DNA of 64,000 bases from Chrysomallon squamiferum (GCA_012295275.1 CM022677.1:5333597-5397596), one strand, 5' to 3'; shown: positions 25,251-38,570, counted from the stretch's first letter. Program-made: numbers and translations. The notes: a model not told the origin generated them from the sequence alone.

Positions 25251-26739
25251 AATAAATAAATAAAAAAAAGAAAACAGATAACCAGACGAATATGTTTACT
25301 TAAATATGAAAATGAAAAGAAAAAGGAATAAATTAAATAAGATAAAGAAAAGAAAGCTGCTGTAGAGAAACGTACATCCTCACAAAGAATCAGCTCTTAG
25401 TCTACATGGAATGTTTACTTGAAATTATTTTATTTAGTCACTAAAATCGAGTTTTCCTGTCATGAAATTTCCAAGATCACCAGGGTTGTCAGATCTGTAA
25501 TATTCACAAGAAAGCTCCTTTGAGTATTCCAAGTCTATCTTCTTTTCATTGTTCTGAAATAATAATAATAATAATAATAATGATAATAATAATAATAATA
25601 ATAATAACAATAATGATGATGATAATAATAATAAAACATTATTATAGCTGAAACTCAATTTATTCATTTACACAACAGTACTCACATTAATATATTTTAT
25701 TCTCAACTTGTTAATGTAACCGTTGTGACACTGTACGACTGTAATTATAAATAATAAACTGTGATAGATAATAAAATGTATCTCACCTTTCTCTGTCATA
25801 TAGCCTTTTCTTTTTACAATATTGGTTAATTAAAGAACAAAGCACCACTTGATATTACGCTGCACATCTAATTATCACTCTAATATGTTGTTGAACAGAA
25901 AACCACATTAATGTCTAGCGATCAAACCTTTCCACTCTAAAAAACGTTTATAAAAATGTGGCTTTCGAAGGAATCCCTATGTTGATTTGTGCCATCAACA
26001 TGTAATTAATTCTCACTTTTTGTCTAAAAGCCTAACCTAATTGTCTGCCGATAACTTGAATAATGCAACAGTATTTATCCTTTGGTTACTAGCAGTAGAG
26101 TAAAAAGTAACGTGTGATTTATTTTAATAAGAAACTACATGTTGTTCGTGGGGCAGTGATGTTATATTTTATTACGTAACTACATTTTAGCTACATTCCA
26201 TATTTATTTAAAGTTCGTCTCCTACACTACAAAATGCTATGACTAAATATGACTATATTCTTTATTATCAAATTATCAGAAGCATAGTTTATACAACGAA
26301 ATTTAAAATCAACGAAAATAACTTAATATTTGATAAATTACATTAATAACTCACAATTTATCAATTAATGTTAATATAGAAACTGCTCCATATTTTTGAT
26401 TATGCTTTCAGGTTCCATAAAAAAGATCTGCATAACTGTGAGCTATAAGAAAAGGAAAATTATTAAAGAAATCTAAATATTTACATAGTGTAGAAATTCC
26501 TTTTTGAGTGCACGTAATATAGTATAGCAACACTGTCTTACGTTGTTTTGTTATGTTATTAGGCGGACAATATCTTAGTGGAATGAACTTAATAAAATAC
26601 ACTTTTTTCTCTGTTACTAATAAATCAAAGAAAATTACCGATATGCTGTTTCAAATTGTTGGAAGAATCTTTGGCGAGATCGTGATGAAATAAGCTGTAT
26701 TCGTAACATTTTTTTTTTTTTTTTAGAGGTCGCTCGATA
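25153..26739. other. AT-rich intergenic region
   Basis: (AAT)n at about 25177-25242 and 25556-25634. No gene seen; open frames are short or Leu-runs from the repeats. Confidence 0.6.
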
Positions 26740-26975
26740 ATACATGTATCCCTTATAAACACTAGTGTTTTCGACTCACATGTCACTTTACATCTGCTAT
26801 AAAAACGTTTTAAATAATAAAAGCAGACAGTATGATAAGAACTATTTGTTTATTAATGATATTATGCGTAACTGAAAACAGACGAAGAAACACAACAGAA
26901 CGCTCAATAATTGAAATAGGGTGTCTTAAATTCTAATATTGATATCAATTTTCATTTTCATAAATAAGCTTATTA
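26740..26975 (-). repeat. Dispersed repeat copy, related to 17455-17700
   Basis: The reverse complement matches 17455-17700, including AATATTAGAATTTAA and ATTGAGCNTTCTGT, at an estimated 75-80% identity by eye. Confidence 0.6.
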
Positions 26976-27375
26976 TTATTTTTTTTAACACTGCATCATT
27001 TAATGATGTTTAATTTGTTTTTATTTATTTATTGTCAGTAATTTGCGTTTTCAATCCACAGAGCACAAAACAGAACTGTTTTTCTATCATTGTCTGAATC
27101 AGTAAGTTACACTACTTTTACAATGAAAAGAAAAAAATACTTTTTGTTCTTTTTTTATTAAGATTTTCTTCTTTTTTTTCTTTCTTTCTTAATTAATATT
27201 ATATTTTGAAAATATTTTTTGACAACAAACTAAATTCTTATGGAAAAATGAAAAATAAATGCGATCAAGAAAAGAACAATTATTTTTAAAGATCATGTTA
27301 ATTTTATAGCAAATTATCATTAATTGTTGTTGTTGTTGTTGTTGTTATTATTATTATTATTATTATTATTTTTTC

Positions 27376-27438
<63 letters not shown>

Positions 27439-28300
27439 GTACAGATAAAAATAAACTTAGAGACAGACTGACTGATAGAGAGACTGAAAGAATATAGAAA
27501 TATTTATAAATAGATGAATAACAGACTCATAGAAAGGAACAAAGATAAATAGAAAGCCAACGAGGAACGTAAACAGAGAGCCAGAGGAACAGAGAGCGAG
27601 AGAGTTTAGGTAGGACGTACATGCACGGAAATAGAATTATGAATTGATAGAAAATGCGACAAGTAGGTATATTAGATATAATAATAATATATTTTGATAA
27701 TATATTTTGATAGAAAATATGTAGACAAATAACTCAGAAAATAAGTAGACAAATAACCTTAGGAACAATGCCAGTACGACGGCAACGACTGCGACATTAA
27801 TAGAAATTACAAAAAATAAAGAATAATGAGAAGTACTCCAAGAAAGCTAGGAACAACGTCGTTACGACGGCAACGATGGTGATATTAATACAAATAGAAA
27901 TAATACATTTTTCTAAAGGATTTGATCGCTAAGGAAGTATGAATAATAGTTAATAAAAAGCAAAATAATAATGGTAAGTACACCTAAAACAATAGAAACA
28001 ACCCCTTCACGACTGCAATGACGGCAACATCAAAAAAGATAATAATAATATATGCTGATGAGGAATAGACTTTATAAGATAAAACTGAGATTAGTAAAAT
28101 TTGTATTAGTAGTACGTCTGCTTACTTTATAACCTTCTCACAACATTTTCTGCCGATAATTTAACAAAGCAAAACGGTTTATCTTTCAGTTGCTAGCAGC
28201 ATCGCTACGTGTGTTTGTTTATTCGTGATAATGATGCCTAACAGCACCAGCAAAGTGTATGTGGCAGTTACGTAATATTTTATTACCTTTGTTATAGAAT
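26976..28300. other. AT-rich region with (AG)n
   Basis: TTG/ATT runs at about 27325-27370, a pure (AG)n run at about 27385-27434, then GA-rich DNA. No gene seen apart from the repeat at 27760-28045. Confidence 0.6.
27760..28045. repeat. Three-copy tandem repeat of about 120 bases
   Basis: Copies share AGGAACAANGNCAGTACGAC-like blocks, GGCAACGA and GACATTAATA (starting near 27760, 27850 and 27985), separated by AAT-rich spacers. The third copy is the most diverged. Confidence 0.55.
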
Positions 28301-29164
28301 TCAGAGGTAGAGAAGGATATTATTTTTCTTTAAAAATTGAGAAATATAAATAAATGTGCTTTTTTAAAATTTAAAAATACATAAAAAAATGTTTCAAGGT
28401 ATCAGAAAATGGGGATATATTATAATAAAAGATATGAACGTGATATTTTGATAGGATGAATGCCGCGATTTACATACGGAATTTAACTAGAGAAAACCTG
28501 AATAGTGAGAAATGTACACAAGAATCTTGCTACATCGCAGTTCATTGTCTACACTCGTTTATTGTCTTATAAATGGATTTATGTCAGCATGGTCCAGTAT
28601 GATTCGGTAATTATAAACATTTGTTCTGTATCATTCGTCCTTTTCCGACTGCAAACGCAGTCGCATATAATGATATGTAAAATTATTATTATGATACAGC
28701 TGAATGACAAAATTAGTATATTTTTATATTGTTTTCGCCTCAGAAAATGTTTATAAAGAGTAGTCATTTATTTATTTATTTATTTATTTAATTGAAACTA
28801 CTCTCTTAATCGAGACCTGTCTTCAACTCGCACCAGACCGTTTTACTCTTGAACGATGAACGATAAAAGAAAGAATAACGTTGTATAACAATAAATGTTC
28901 TCTTATTAACAATATTATTATTTATCTCCAAAACAGACATCGCAGGAAAAAATCCTACTTTCAGGAACTAGGGCCATAGTGTAAGAGTCTAATCATGTTT
29001 ATGTAAATAATTTTCAGTTTTACAAATAATGGAAGTTTTCTAAATATTTATTTCTTTTTGTTTACAGTAAAGCTGGAGAAGTAAATATAATAATCCTATA
29101 TCCCAGTTTGGAAATGTGTTACGGTTTTGTTTTGTTATCTTATAAATGGATTTAAAATCACCAC

Positions 29165-29213
<49 letters not shown>

Positions 29214-29741
29214 TAAATATACTTTATTTCATTTTAATTTTATTTTTATTTTTTCATTTAACAGTGAAAACAAATTATTTAAATAAAATATATATTTTGA
29301 TGGATGTAAATACCTATTTTAAAGATGTTAATTAAATTAATAAATGAATAAACTATAATTACATACTTTGAAAAAATGAAAATTACTAGTGTAATAATAT
29401 CTCCCATGCACATGCGCAGTCTATAAAGATTTACGTCACGGATTTAAATTCGGGTATAAATAAAACATCCAACGGTTTTACGTCAGTTGACATGCGAATG
29501 CCAATACTAGTAGGTCCCATTTTTTTTTTTTTTTTTAAATTTATTAGTCCAAAGTGACTTATTTTTTAAAATTTATTATAATCAGTAATAGCACTTAACT
29601 GTATATTTAGTTAGTATATTATTATCATTATAAATAATTATTCTGCTATAAGAAGTGCAATTACGAAATGAATTCGAATAAAATCTTAACTTTCTTATTA
29701 TTTTTATTTTATATTTATTTATTTATTTATTCATTCATTTG

Positions 29742-29789
<48 letters not shown>

Positions 29790-29849
29790 TTAATTTCAAA
29801 CAAAAATAACTGTGGGGGTTTTAATTTCCGGAGGTTTATATACAATCTA

Positions 29850-29939
29850 ACTAAAAAGTAAGCTAAATAACGGAGACTCGCGAAATTTGCCGAGTACTAC
29901 CGGAAAATACAAACACAATTACTGGGCGAAACCATTTTG
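29850..29939 (+). promoter_or_regulatory. Putative promoter/non-coding first exon of the RING gene, arm A copy
   Basis: A CpG-containing block (GGAGACTCGCGAAATTTGCC and onwards) ending ACCATTTTG|GTAAAG, a plausible splice donor at 29940. It is strongly conserved in arm B (50723-50830). Upstream at about 29400-29480 both arms keep a CATGCGCAGT (NRF1-like) and a TATAAA/ACGTCA-containing stretch. The acceptor at 30296 would join it to the coding exon. This is inferred from conservation and splice signals only. Confidence 0.4.
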
Positions 29940-30296
29940 GTAAAGGTTTTCTTTACTGATGAAAAAGAAATCAAATAATTCTGAGGACATTATTTTAAAA
30001 CGCAATTAGGAAATTCCATCATGAAATAAAAAAAAAAATGAAAAACTATAATAATAATATTATTTAAAAAATAAATATGTGTTTAAATGAAACAAAATAA
30101 ACTGACAAATAAACACAATAAAATAAAGTAAGGAAAAAGAGGAAAAAATACATTTCTCTATGTATCTGATTGTAAACAAATTTACTGCCATTAAACAAAA
30201 AAAAACAAAATAGATAGTGTTCTAACAACAGAAATAAAATTAATAGTTATTTTTGGATTATATATAATTTTGTTTTCTCCTACAATGTTACTGCAG

Positions 30297-30763
30297 TTAT
30301 CAATACGAAATGGGAAAAGTAAGAGCCGTCCAAGAAAAGGAAAGCACAGGATGATGAGTGCCCTGAAAAGCCTCAGAAAGGGCGAAAGATTTCCGAACGT
30401 GACCCTGGAGAAACATCACGTAGAGGACCAGGGACATCAGCATCTAGGAAACGGAAAGCACAGGATGATGGGTGCCCGAAGAAGCCTCCAAATGGGCGAA
30501 AGATTTCCGAACGTGGAGAAACATCACGTAGAGGACCAGGGGCATCAACATCTAGGAAACGGAATGCACAGGATGACGGGTGCCCAGAGAAGCCTCCGAA
30601 AGTGCGAGAGATTTCCGATCGTGACCCTGGAGAAACATCACGTAGAGGACTTGGGACTTCAACATCTAGGATACGGAAAGCACAGGATGATGGGTGCCCA
30701 GAGAAGCCTCCAAAAGTGCGAAAGATTTCCGAAAGTGACCATGTAAAAGCATCATGTGAAGAA
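30297..30763 (+). pseudogene. Truncated copy of the repeat-RING gene (arm A)
   Basis: Acceptor CTGCAG (ending 30296), then ATG at 30310. Compared with arm B, one extra C near 30326 shifts the frame and gives a stop at codon 15. Beyond the insertion the ancestral frame stays open through four units of the 38-residue basic repeat (SRKRKAQDDGCPKKP, GRKISER, ETSRRGPG). At 30763 homology stops just after VKASC and the sequence switches to DNA found at 46968-47110, so the RING finger and tail are absent. Pseudogene. Confidence 0.85.
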
Positions 30764-33491
30764 ATATTTATATGTCATAACTTATTCTTAAGTACATACA
30801 CTTCTGACTATACTCTGTTGGCCTGTCAGTCTAACTGTATATACAAAGGGCTTTCAAAGTAAGAGCACTGTATTCAAAATTAGAAAAAGTAGGAATACCC
30901 TATATATTCATCTGTTTATGTATCTTCAGTCACTACTTCTGTCTGTATGTAGGTATATATATAGTTATTTATATATTTATAAAATTATCTCTCATTCTCT
31001 GAAAAATCATACACACAGGGCATACTTCTCTGTCAATCCCTGATTTGTCTCTGTAACACAAAAACACATATAACCACACCTAGTATCAGTCTCTCTCAGT
31101 CTAGCTATCTATCTATCTATAATCTATCTAGCACACATACAAACATTATCTTATTCACAAATTCAGTTATATACCAGTCCTCTAACATAAATACTAATAC
31201 TCATGATTATGAACCTATGTAGCTATATATCTATATATGTAGTTTGTATATAGTGTATACAGAGTATGTGTGTGTGTGTTGTCCATCCATCCATCTATAT
31301 CTAAACTCTCTAACACACACACACACACACATACACACACACTCATAAACCTATTCATTCATGTATTTATTTATATTTAACACACACCCATTCCTTAACA
31401 CACATATCTATCATATATCTATCAATCATCTGACTCTCTCAAGAATCCAGAAAAAAGCACACTATTTTTCATACACATTATATAACCGTTCTCTGTAACA
31501 CATACAGATACACATCAATTTATCTATGTTATCTGTGTATATCTATCTATATATGTCCACCTAACCTATCAATCTGTCTCTCAAGCAATGAATATGTCTA
31601 ATTATCTCTATATCAATATATCTCACTTTCTCAGTTACACATAGCACAGTCTTTTGTGCACACATACAAACACACACACACACACAAACATCAACTCACA
31701 CACACACACACACACACTCTATTTACATTCTTTTTAATTATTTAAATACACTCTTTCTATCTAGTTATCTATCTATGTATTGATCCCATATACATAAGCA
31801 ACAGACTCAGTCTTTCCTACAGTTGTGTGGGTATAAACTCATGTCTACTTGCATCTATCTATCTTTCTAGTAATCTATCTAGCTTTCTTCTGTCTATCAA
31901 TTTACCTGTCTGTTATCATCTACCATCTGTCCACCCTTTTATACACATTATACAATCAACTATAACACACACACACACACATGTAGTTAATATATATATA
32001 TATATATATATATGCATGCATGTGTGTGTTTGTATATTAACACATACCCATTCCTTAACACACATATCTATCTATATATCTATTAGTCTGTCTAAGTATC
32101 AATCTACCAACTAGTAACATACCTACTATTATATTATCTCTCTCGCTTATATGCCTATTTTTTAATAACAATCTATCAAACATATGTCCAGCTCACTGAA
32201 TATCTAACTATATACTACTTCAAAGCTCGCTATCTTGCTGTATATCTGTCTGTATAATCTATCTGTATTTATCTCTGTATATTTATCTATGTAACTTACC
32301 TGTATTTATTTCTCTATATCTGTTTGTATAACACAGATCCTCTCCTCTATGTTTGTCTCTGTGTGTGGTTTTGTGTGTGTGTGTGTGTGTGTCTGTTTAT
32401 CTACCAAATATATCCTCTCTCTTAAGTCTATTTCTAACATAAACATTTTCTTACACATATACATCCTCAAATCTACTGCCATCCACTTTACTAATATATT
32501 ACCTATCTTGCTTGACACTTATCCTTCTATCTATCTTTCTGTCTATCTATTGAACCTACTGGCCTGCCTATCTGTTTAGCTATCTATATATCTCTCTGTC
32601 TATCCTCCATATGTATGTCTATCTAAACATTTTTTCATAATCAATCTACCTAACAGTTATATAATCTGTCTAATTTACTTTTATCTTGTCCATCCACTGA
32701 AATCAATAACCATCAATAACATATATCAGTCATTTAAACATCTCCTTGTCTACAACTCCTATGTATCCACCTACAGATCTCCCTATTTTTCTATATGTTT
32801 GCACACATATGCACTCAGTAAATTCACACTCTTCAAAAAACACAAGCATATTTTCCTTCCCATACACATGTATATACTATTCTCTGATCCAACTTATGCA
32901 TACCTACACTTGCATATACATTCAGTCTTCCACATTACCATCCATACTTGCCTATCTGTCTCTCTGCTACATAACTATCTACATATATCTACATATCAAC
33001 CTACTGAACTACTCACCTACATACCTTTTGTTTATTATCCACATTACAACAGAGCAATAACCATCCATCAATTATATATCTAATTCCCTGTCAAACTACC
33101 TACATACATAACTAACTATGTCTAGATAGCTACATTACAACCGATGTATTTTACTGTATGTCTACACTCTCAGCCTGGCACACAAACACACATGACAAAA
33201 AGAAGAAAACACAGAATAGATAAATCGACATTGTCATGTTCACCTGTCTACCTAAATTCATCTACATTTATCAATTCCTTTTTCCACGTAAATACCACCT
33301 CCTCTTTCCTGTAATGTATTGAAATTGAAAATGAAAATGAAAATGAAAATAATATTAAAATAAAAATATAATGATTTCAAGTATTGTTTTACAAGTGCGT
33401 ACTCAGCACTGTCCGCTGTGGAGTTTTAGCAGAGTAAGTGTTCACATTATGTGCCTAATGAGAATATTCATCCACCAGCATCAGTGAAAAC

Positions 33492-33493
<2 letters not shown>

Positions 33494-33548
<55 letters not shown>

Positions 33549-33555
33549 TTTATTT
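33494..33555. repeat. (ATT)n/(ATTT)n microsatellite
   Basis: About 14 ATT units then ATTT units. Arm B has only a short AATAAT remnant at the matching site. Confidence 0.9.
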
Positions 33556-33721
33556 CTGGCTGGCGACATATCTGGAAAATCAAAATCTAGTACGAAATGG
33601 GTACGAGATACTATGGCGTCAAAGTTCCCCCCCAAGAAAATAATTATTAAATTAAAAATTGGTTTCGACCTTTGCAGCAATTGCTGCTGAATAATAGGCA
33701 TATACGTATAAACGGCATTAG

Positions 33722-33820
33722 TTATATGATGTATTTCCTCAAATTACTTTTAATAATCCATACAGACTTGACTGGATGTTTAAAAGTTTGTAAACACTGA
33801 TCGGCGCTCGACGCTGCCAT
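33722..33820 (-). CDS. Short ORF with YY1-like start context, possible first exon
   Basis: Minus strand: AAAATGGCAGCGTCGAGCGC starts a 32-residue ORF (MAASSADQCLQTFKHPVKSV...). Upstream sequence is richer in CpG than the surroundings (CGAGCGCTCACGGAAACTTC). The arm B counterpart (ATG at about 43281, plus strand, CAAGATGGCAGCG) keeps the start but has a 1-bp deletion near codon 17. ATGGCNGC at a start codon is a common promoter-proximal arrangement in animals. No homologue is recognised; it may be an upstream coding exon whose partners are lost. Confidence 0.3.
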   Translation of the reverse strand: MAASSADQCLQTFKHPVKSVWIIKSNLRKYII

Positions 33821-35029
33821 TTTGGATTTCGATCGGAAGTTTCCGTGAGCGCTCGGAAACCGTCTGATCGGGTTTTTGAACTTCCAAGTTCAACTATTTT
33901 ACGTCTGTTTTCTTAACTTTTTATGATTTGTAAATTACATTTGCGCTGATAAAACCATGATCTCTTGCTCCTTTCCTATTTTTTCAATTTAATCATACTT
34001 ATCAAACGTTTCAAACTGGATTACTTTTATGCAAATGCTTGCATAATAAACTGAAATTATAATTTGTTATTACTGTATTAACTTCTCCAGTTGGCAATGT
34101 TCCCCAACATTAAAGAAGATTCAGGTGTAGTTTGTACCCAATAAATCGGTGAAGTATTATTAAATAGCTTTCAAATATTCTCCTAAATATGGTGTATTGT
34201 ATATGCGTAAATATACCAAAAATTTCATATAAAAATAATTTGTAAATAAATTCATTGTTTTTAAAGAGACAAATTGAAAAGAAATAAATTAACTTGAATA
34301 AACACATTAAATAAAATAAGCATTTTACAATAATTCAATAAATAATAATAACACATTAAATAAACCAATACTAAAGGAAACTGGTTATTTAAAAGACAAA
34401 CAAATCGTAAGGAATGTTACTAAGCTGGTGCTGTCTGTTACAAAACATTATACAAAATTAGTTCTTTTCAACTAAAAGCAGCAAATCTAACTTGCCGTCG
34501 CATCCCATATGCGGAGTAATCTATTTCAGAAGTTTGTGGTCTACGGGAAATAACTCTATTTAACACGTTGGAAAATATACAAAAAAAGACTGAGTGTCAA
34601 GTAAAATATTAAAAAACAACACAATAAGAAAAGGAAATTACATAGAAATATATATTTTTTCAATAAATGGAGCAACGAAAGATTATTAGTGACATATAGA
34701 TCATTCACTCAGTTTACTGAATTCACTAAAATGATTTTATTTAAACCTATATATTTTTTATTTCTGTTTAATATAACTGTTTCTTTATAATCAGTTTATG
34801 CCTGAAATAATTTTATTTCCTTTCTTTCTCTTTTCTTTTTCACTTGTTTCAGTATTCTTTCTAAATTATTATTTTCTTTATCATTTTAATTAGTATTATT
34901 GTAGTTATTGTTTTTATTTTTATCATTAATCTCATTATTTCAGATATTATTACTGACAAAAAGAACAATTATCAATAGATACACACACACACATAGAAAT
35001 AGAAAGAATCCGGTTATACTCACACACAC

Positions 35030-35390
35030 ACACACACATACTAATATCAGAGCAGCAATTATCACTATTGCTGATACACATACACACACTATTATCAGAG
35101 TAGCAATTATCACTATTGCTGATATACTCAAACACAAACACACACACATATACTATTAATAGAGTAGCAGATATCACTATTGGTGATACACACACAGACT
35201 CCTAAGCAAAAACAAATACTATTATCAGAGTAGCAGTTATCACTATTACTCACAAACATACACATTATTATCTGAGTAGGAATTATCACAAATGCTGATA
35301 CACACACACACTATTATCACAGTGGCAATTATCACTAGTGCTGATACAAACACACACACATTTATCAGTGTAGCAGTTATCACTATTACT

Positions 35391-35427
<37 letters not shown>

Positions 35428-35835
35428 TTATGAGAGGTAGCAATTATCACTATTGCTGATACACTTACACAAACACACACACATACCATTATCAGAGAAG
35501 TAGGTATCACTATATCTGATACACTCAAACACACACATATACTATTATCAGAGTTGTAATTATCACTATTGCTGACACACTCACACACACACAAACATGT
35601 ACACATACATGCACACACTCACACACACATTATTATCAGTGTAGCAGTTATCACTATTTCTGATACACACACACATACTATTATCAGAGTAGCAGTTATC
35701 ACTATTTCTGATACACTCAAACGCACACACACTCATGCACACATCAGAGTAGCAGTTATCACTATTATCACACACACAGGCACACAAACACATACACACA
35801 CACACACTATTATCACTATTGCTGATACACACACA
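35030..35835 (-). repeat. Minisatellite, AGCAATAGTGATAACTGCTA family, inverted block
   Basis: About 16 units, seen on the plus strand as TATTATCAGAGTAGCAGTTA, TCACTATTGCTGATA and (CA)n. Same family as 11439-12440 in opposite orientation. Val/Cys-rich and His/Thr-rich open frames are artefacts. Confidence 0.88.
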
Positions 35836-35924
35836 CATACACACATACAGAGTTTAATATTCTTGGCATATGGTTTAACGAAATTGTCTCTGTCAGATAC
35901 AGAAAGATAAAGATTATATACAGA

Positions 35925-36250
35925 ATAATTTTCCAAATATTAGAAAAATTTATAAAATTTAAACAAAAGTTACCTCAAGTAAGTTTAATTAAAGATCAGA
36001 ACAGTTTCCAATGTCCACATCTTTCAAAGAAAGGAGTTTTCCATGGAAACTCAAACAGCTTGTTGGTTAAACAACTGGAGTTCAGTCTTAATTCCTGTAT
36101 AGAACTTGTTACAGATTTGGAATCTGGAATAAGTGAAAAACAGTATTAAGAAACCTTAACTATCAGCAGAAAAAGGAAATAAAAGTAGAAAAAATATAAT
36201 AATAACAAATTTGTCAAACCTAGATAGTCACAGAATGAAATACACGTGTG
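35925..36250 (-). pseudogene. Inverted copy of the LRR exon and flanks
   Basis: The reverse complement matches 10785-11120: TGTGTATTTCATTCTG, TTTCTGCTGATAGTTAAG, then the exon encoding SSIQELRLNSSCLTNKLFEF. It keeps the same frameshift and lacks about 22 bases near the exon end. Together with the adjacent minisatellite it is an inverted duplicate of the 10.8-12.4 kb block. Confidence 0.8.
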
Positions 36251-36294
36251 ATACTTGCTACTCTGATAATAGTGTGTGTATTTGTGTGTGTATT

Positions 36295-36420
36295 AAGAAA
36301 TATTTGGTTATCAGTTTATATGTTTAAATGCTTTGTACAAAATACTCAGGCCTGTTTTATTTAAATTTAAGATTGAAACTGACGGTGCCCTTAGTCTTTG
36401 TTTATACCACCAAGACGTTT
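36295..36420 (+). repeat. Copy of the 22811-22935 segment
   Basis: Near-identical direct copy (AAGAAATATTTGGTTATCAG through TTTATACCACCAAG), again immediately following a minisatellite unit (36248-36290). Confidence 0.9.
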
Positions 36421-36580
36421 TAACGCTGCAATCAGAATTTAAATTATTATTTTTCTCAGCAGAGGTGTAGCTAATATTAACACAGTGCTTTGGAAAATAC
36501 AGCGGGTGTTCTTTTTTAATTAACAGTATTAGAAAAAGTACTGTATATAATATAGCAGAACTTTATGAAAATAACCTGAG

Positions 36581-37322
36581 ATTCAGGTACGAAACGTTCG
36601 TTTTGTTAAAATAACGTGGTATTTTACTAATTCTAAATCGTATAATAAAAAAGTGTAATTTTACTGTACGTGAAACTAATCGTTATATATACTACCCAAA
36701 ATATTGATAATCACAGATAATCTACTAAATATTACTGACAATTATAAATTATAATTTTGCATGGCGTTATGAAAGTAAGCGGCTTAATTACCTGTAAAAA
36801 GAAGAAGGTGAGAATTAATTACCTGAAAAAAAAGAAAAAGGTGAGAATTAATTGCTGGTTGAGCGGTGATATTTACAGTCAAGAATGTTGAGAAATGATA
36901 ATATCGTACAGGTTATATTTATAAATCTCAGAGTTAATTCACTGGAATCACGATAGTGTGTACTGATTAGCTGAGAACAAGCAAGATGAACATGTTATTT
37001 TATTACGCGAAATTTAATGTTTTCGTTACATTCATTAAAAGGTGAACTTCAGCGTTGTAATTTGTAAAGTCCTCCTTTTGACAATAGCTATGTAACAACA
37101 ACAACAACAACAATAATAAAACTTTAATACCTTCTTTCTTTATTTATTTCTGTAAAAACATTTTTGACGCTAATCTCTTAGTTTCATTAGAATTGTTTTT
37201 TGAGAGCGGATATAAAAATTACTTCTAAATTGTTTTTAGGCCGCGTAACGTTATCATAGTTATTCTTAGTATTTGTTTCCGTCCAGTTATAAAAATAAAT
37301 ACTTCTTTATTAAAAAAAAGAG

Positions 37323-37353
<31 letters not shown>

Positions 37354-38570
37354 ACTGATTTATTTATAATATAATTATAGGAGAAATCGTGAACATTTTA
37401 GAAGCAGTGATTTTTAACTAAAGAGTATCGCTATTTACGCTGACCATTTTAACCATCGATATCAAATTAAGAACCAGTTTTTATCACGTTTTTATACGGG
37501 ATATTAAAATTAGATTAATTAGAGATTATCGGTCATATTACTGAATAATTATGGAATTTCATTCGGGATTATCTCACTTTACTCAATGTTTAAAAAAAAA
37601 AAAAAAAAAAAAAGATGAAGGGGAAAGAATTGTCGGTAATATGAAAACAATAGTAAATACAATCTTCATCTAGCACTTCACATATATTCACGTTAATAAT
37701 AAAATATCATAACATGAAAGACCATCATTATACTGTGAGAAGGACGCTAATTTGGAAAATAATATAAAAATATACGTTTTTCAAGATGTGTTGTATAGCT
37801 AATAATATTACCGAAGACATCCTAATTTTCATTGATAACAGTATATGGCATATTAAAAATAACATTTCAATGACGTGAGTATAATTTTAATTTTAATATT
37901 AATATTTAGATGTGGAGTGGAGATATAATGCTTCTATCTTACTTTAGAAAATTATTCAAATTTTGAATTGATCAAAATATAACGTTAATATCGTTTATAA
38001 TAAAATACACACAAGGTTAAAAACCCAATAACATTCTGGCTTTTTCCTGACACTCTGTAGAAACTGATAAAGTTCCTCACTTATTACAATCAATCATTAA
38101 TCATTCTGCAATGATAACGCAAACAAATCTCTTACAATACATTTTGAAAAAGGTTCAATTTTTTGGGGGTTTTAACCTGCCATTTTACATTTTTTTCGAA
38201 AGTATTACTTCCTTTCCTGTCAGAGTATGAAGACTTTCACTAAAAAATAATAAAAAGAAATATTAAAAATTGAAATAAATGAATGAAATATGAGTGAAAT
38301 GTTGAATAAAAGAACATACATACACAGAGACACATATGCATACTCACATTAAAAACTCAAATTTTAACAGCGTTTGCTATAATAGTTAATCCGAATACTT
38401 AAACTAATAGCCTTAGAGATCAAATCCCAGCCACACCTTTTGTTCAGAATTAATTATAGAGATGTAAAATTACTACTATGTCTGTTTAACTCATCTTCTA
38501 AGACTATTTTGAAAAAATACTATATTTATACAATAGAATAATATCAACTCAAAATATTTATTGTTGCAAA
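36581..38570 (+). repeat. 2-kb direct repeat, copy 1
   Basis: Colinear with 62102-64000: GTGTAATTTTACTGTACGTG, ATTACTGACANTTATAAAT, the CAACAACAACAA tract, CTCTTAGTTTCATTAGAA, TTCTGGCTTTT.CCTGA and TTAGAGATCAAAT are shared in order. No long ORF. Divergence is appreciable (about 15-20% by eye). Confidence 0.8.

Larger units (their letters stand above)
28300..35020 (+). repeat. Arm A of a large inverted duplication
   Basis: Matches the reverse complement of 42140-52655 in colinear landmarks: 28570-28790 with 52330-52110, 29390-29510 with 51400-51260, 29810-30010 with 50840-50640, 30160-30760 with 49260-48640, 31785-31990 with about 45740-45540, 32300-32600 with 44960-44700, 33370-33720 with 43700-43370, and 34830-35015 with about 42310-42145. 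Divergence is moderate (roughly 10-15% by eye) with many indels. Arm A is about 3.7 kb shorter because arm B has extra segments, including the RING domain. Confidence 0.9.

Noticed and set aside
30270-30746. 158-codon open frame with KHRMMGAR-type repeats
   Set aside because: It is a shadow frame over the 114-bp repeats. The arm B gene shows that the other frame is the conserved one.
35286-35910. Long Val/Cys-rich and His/Thr-rich open frames
   Set aside because: They are translations of GT/CA minisatellite DNA.
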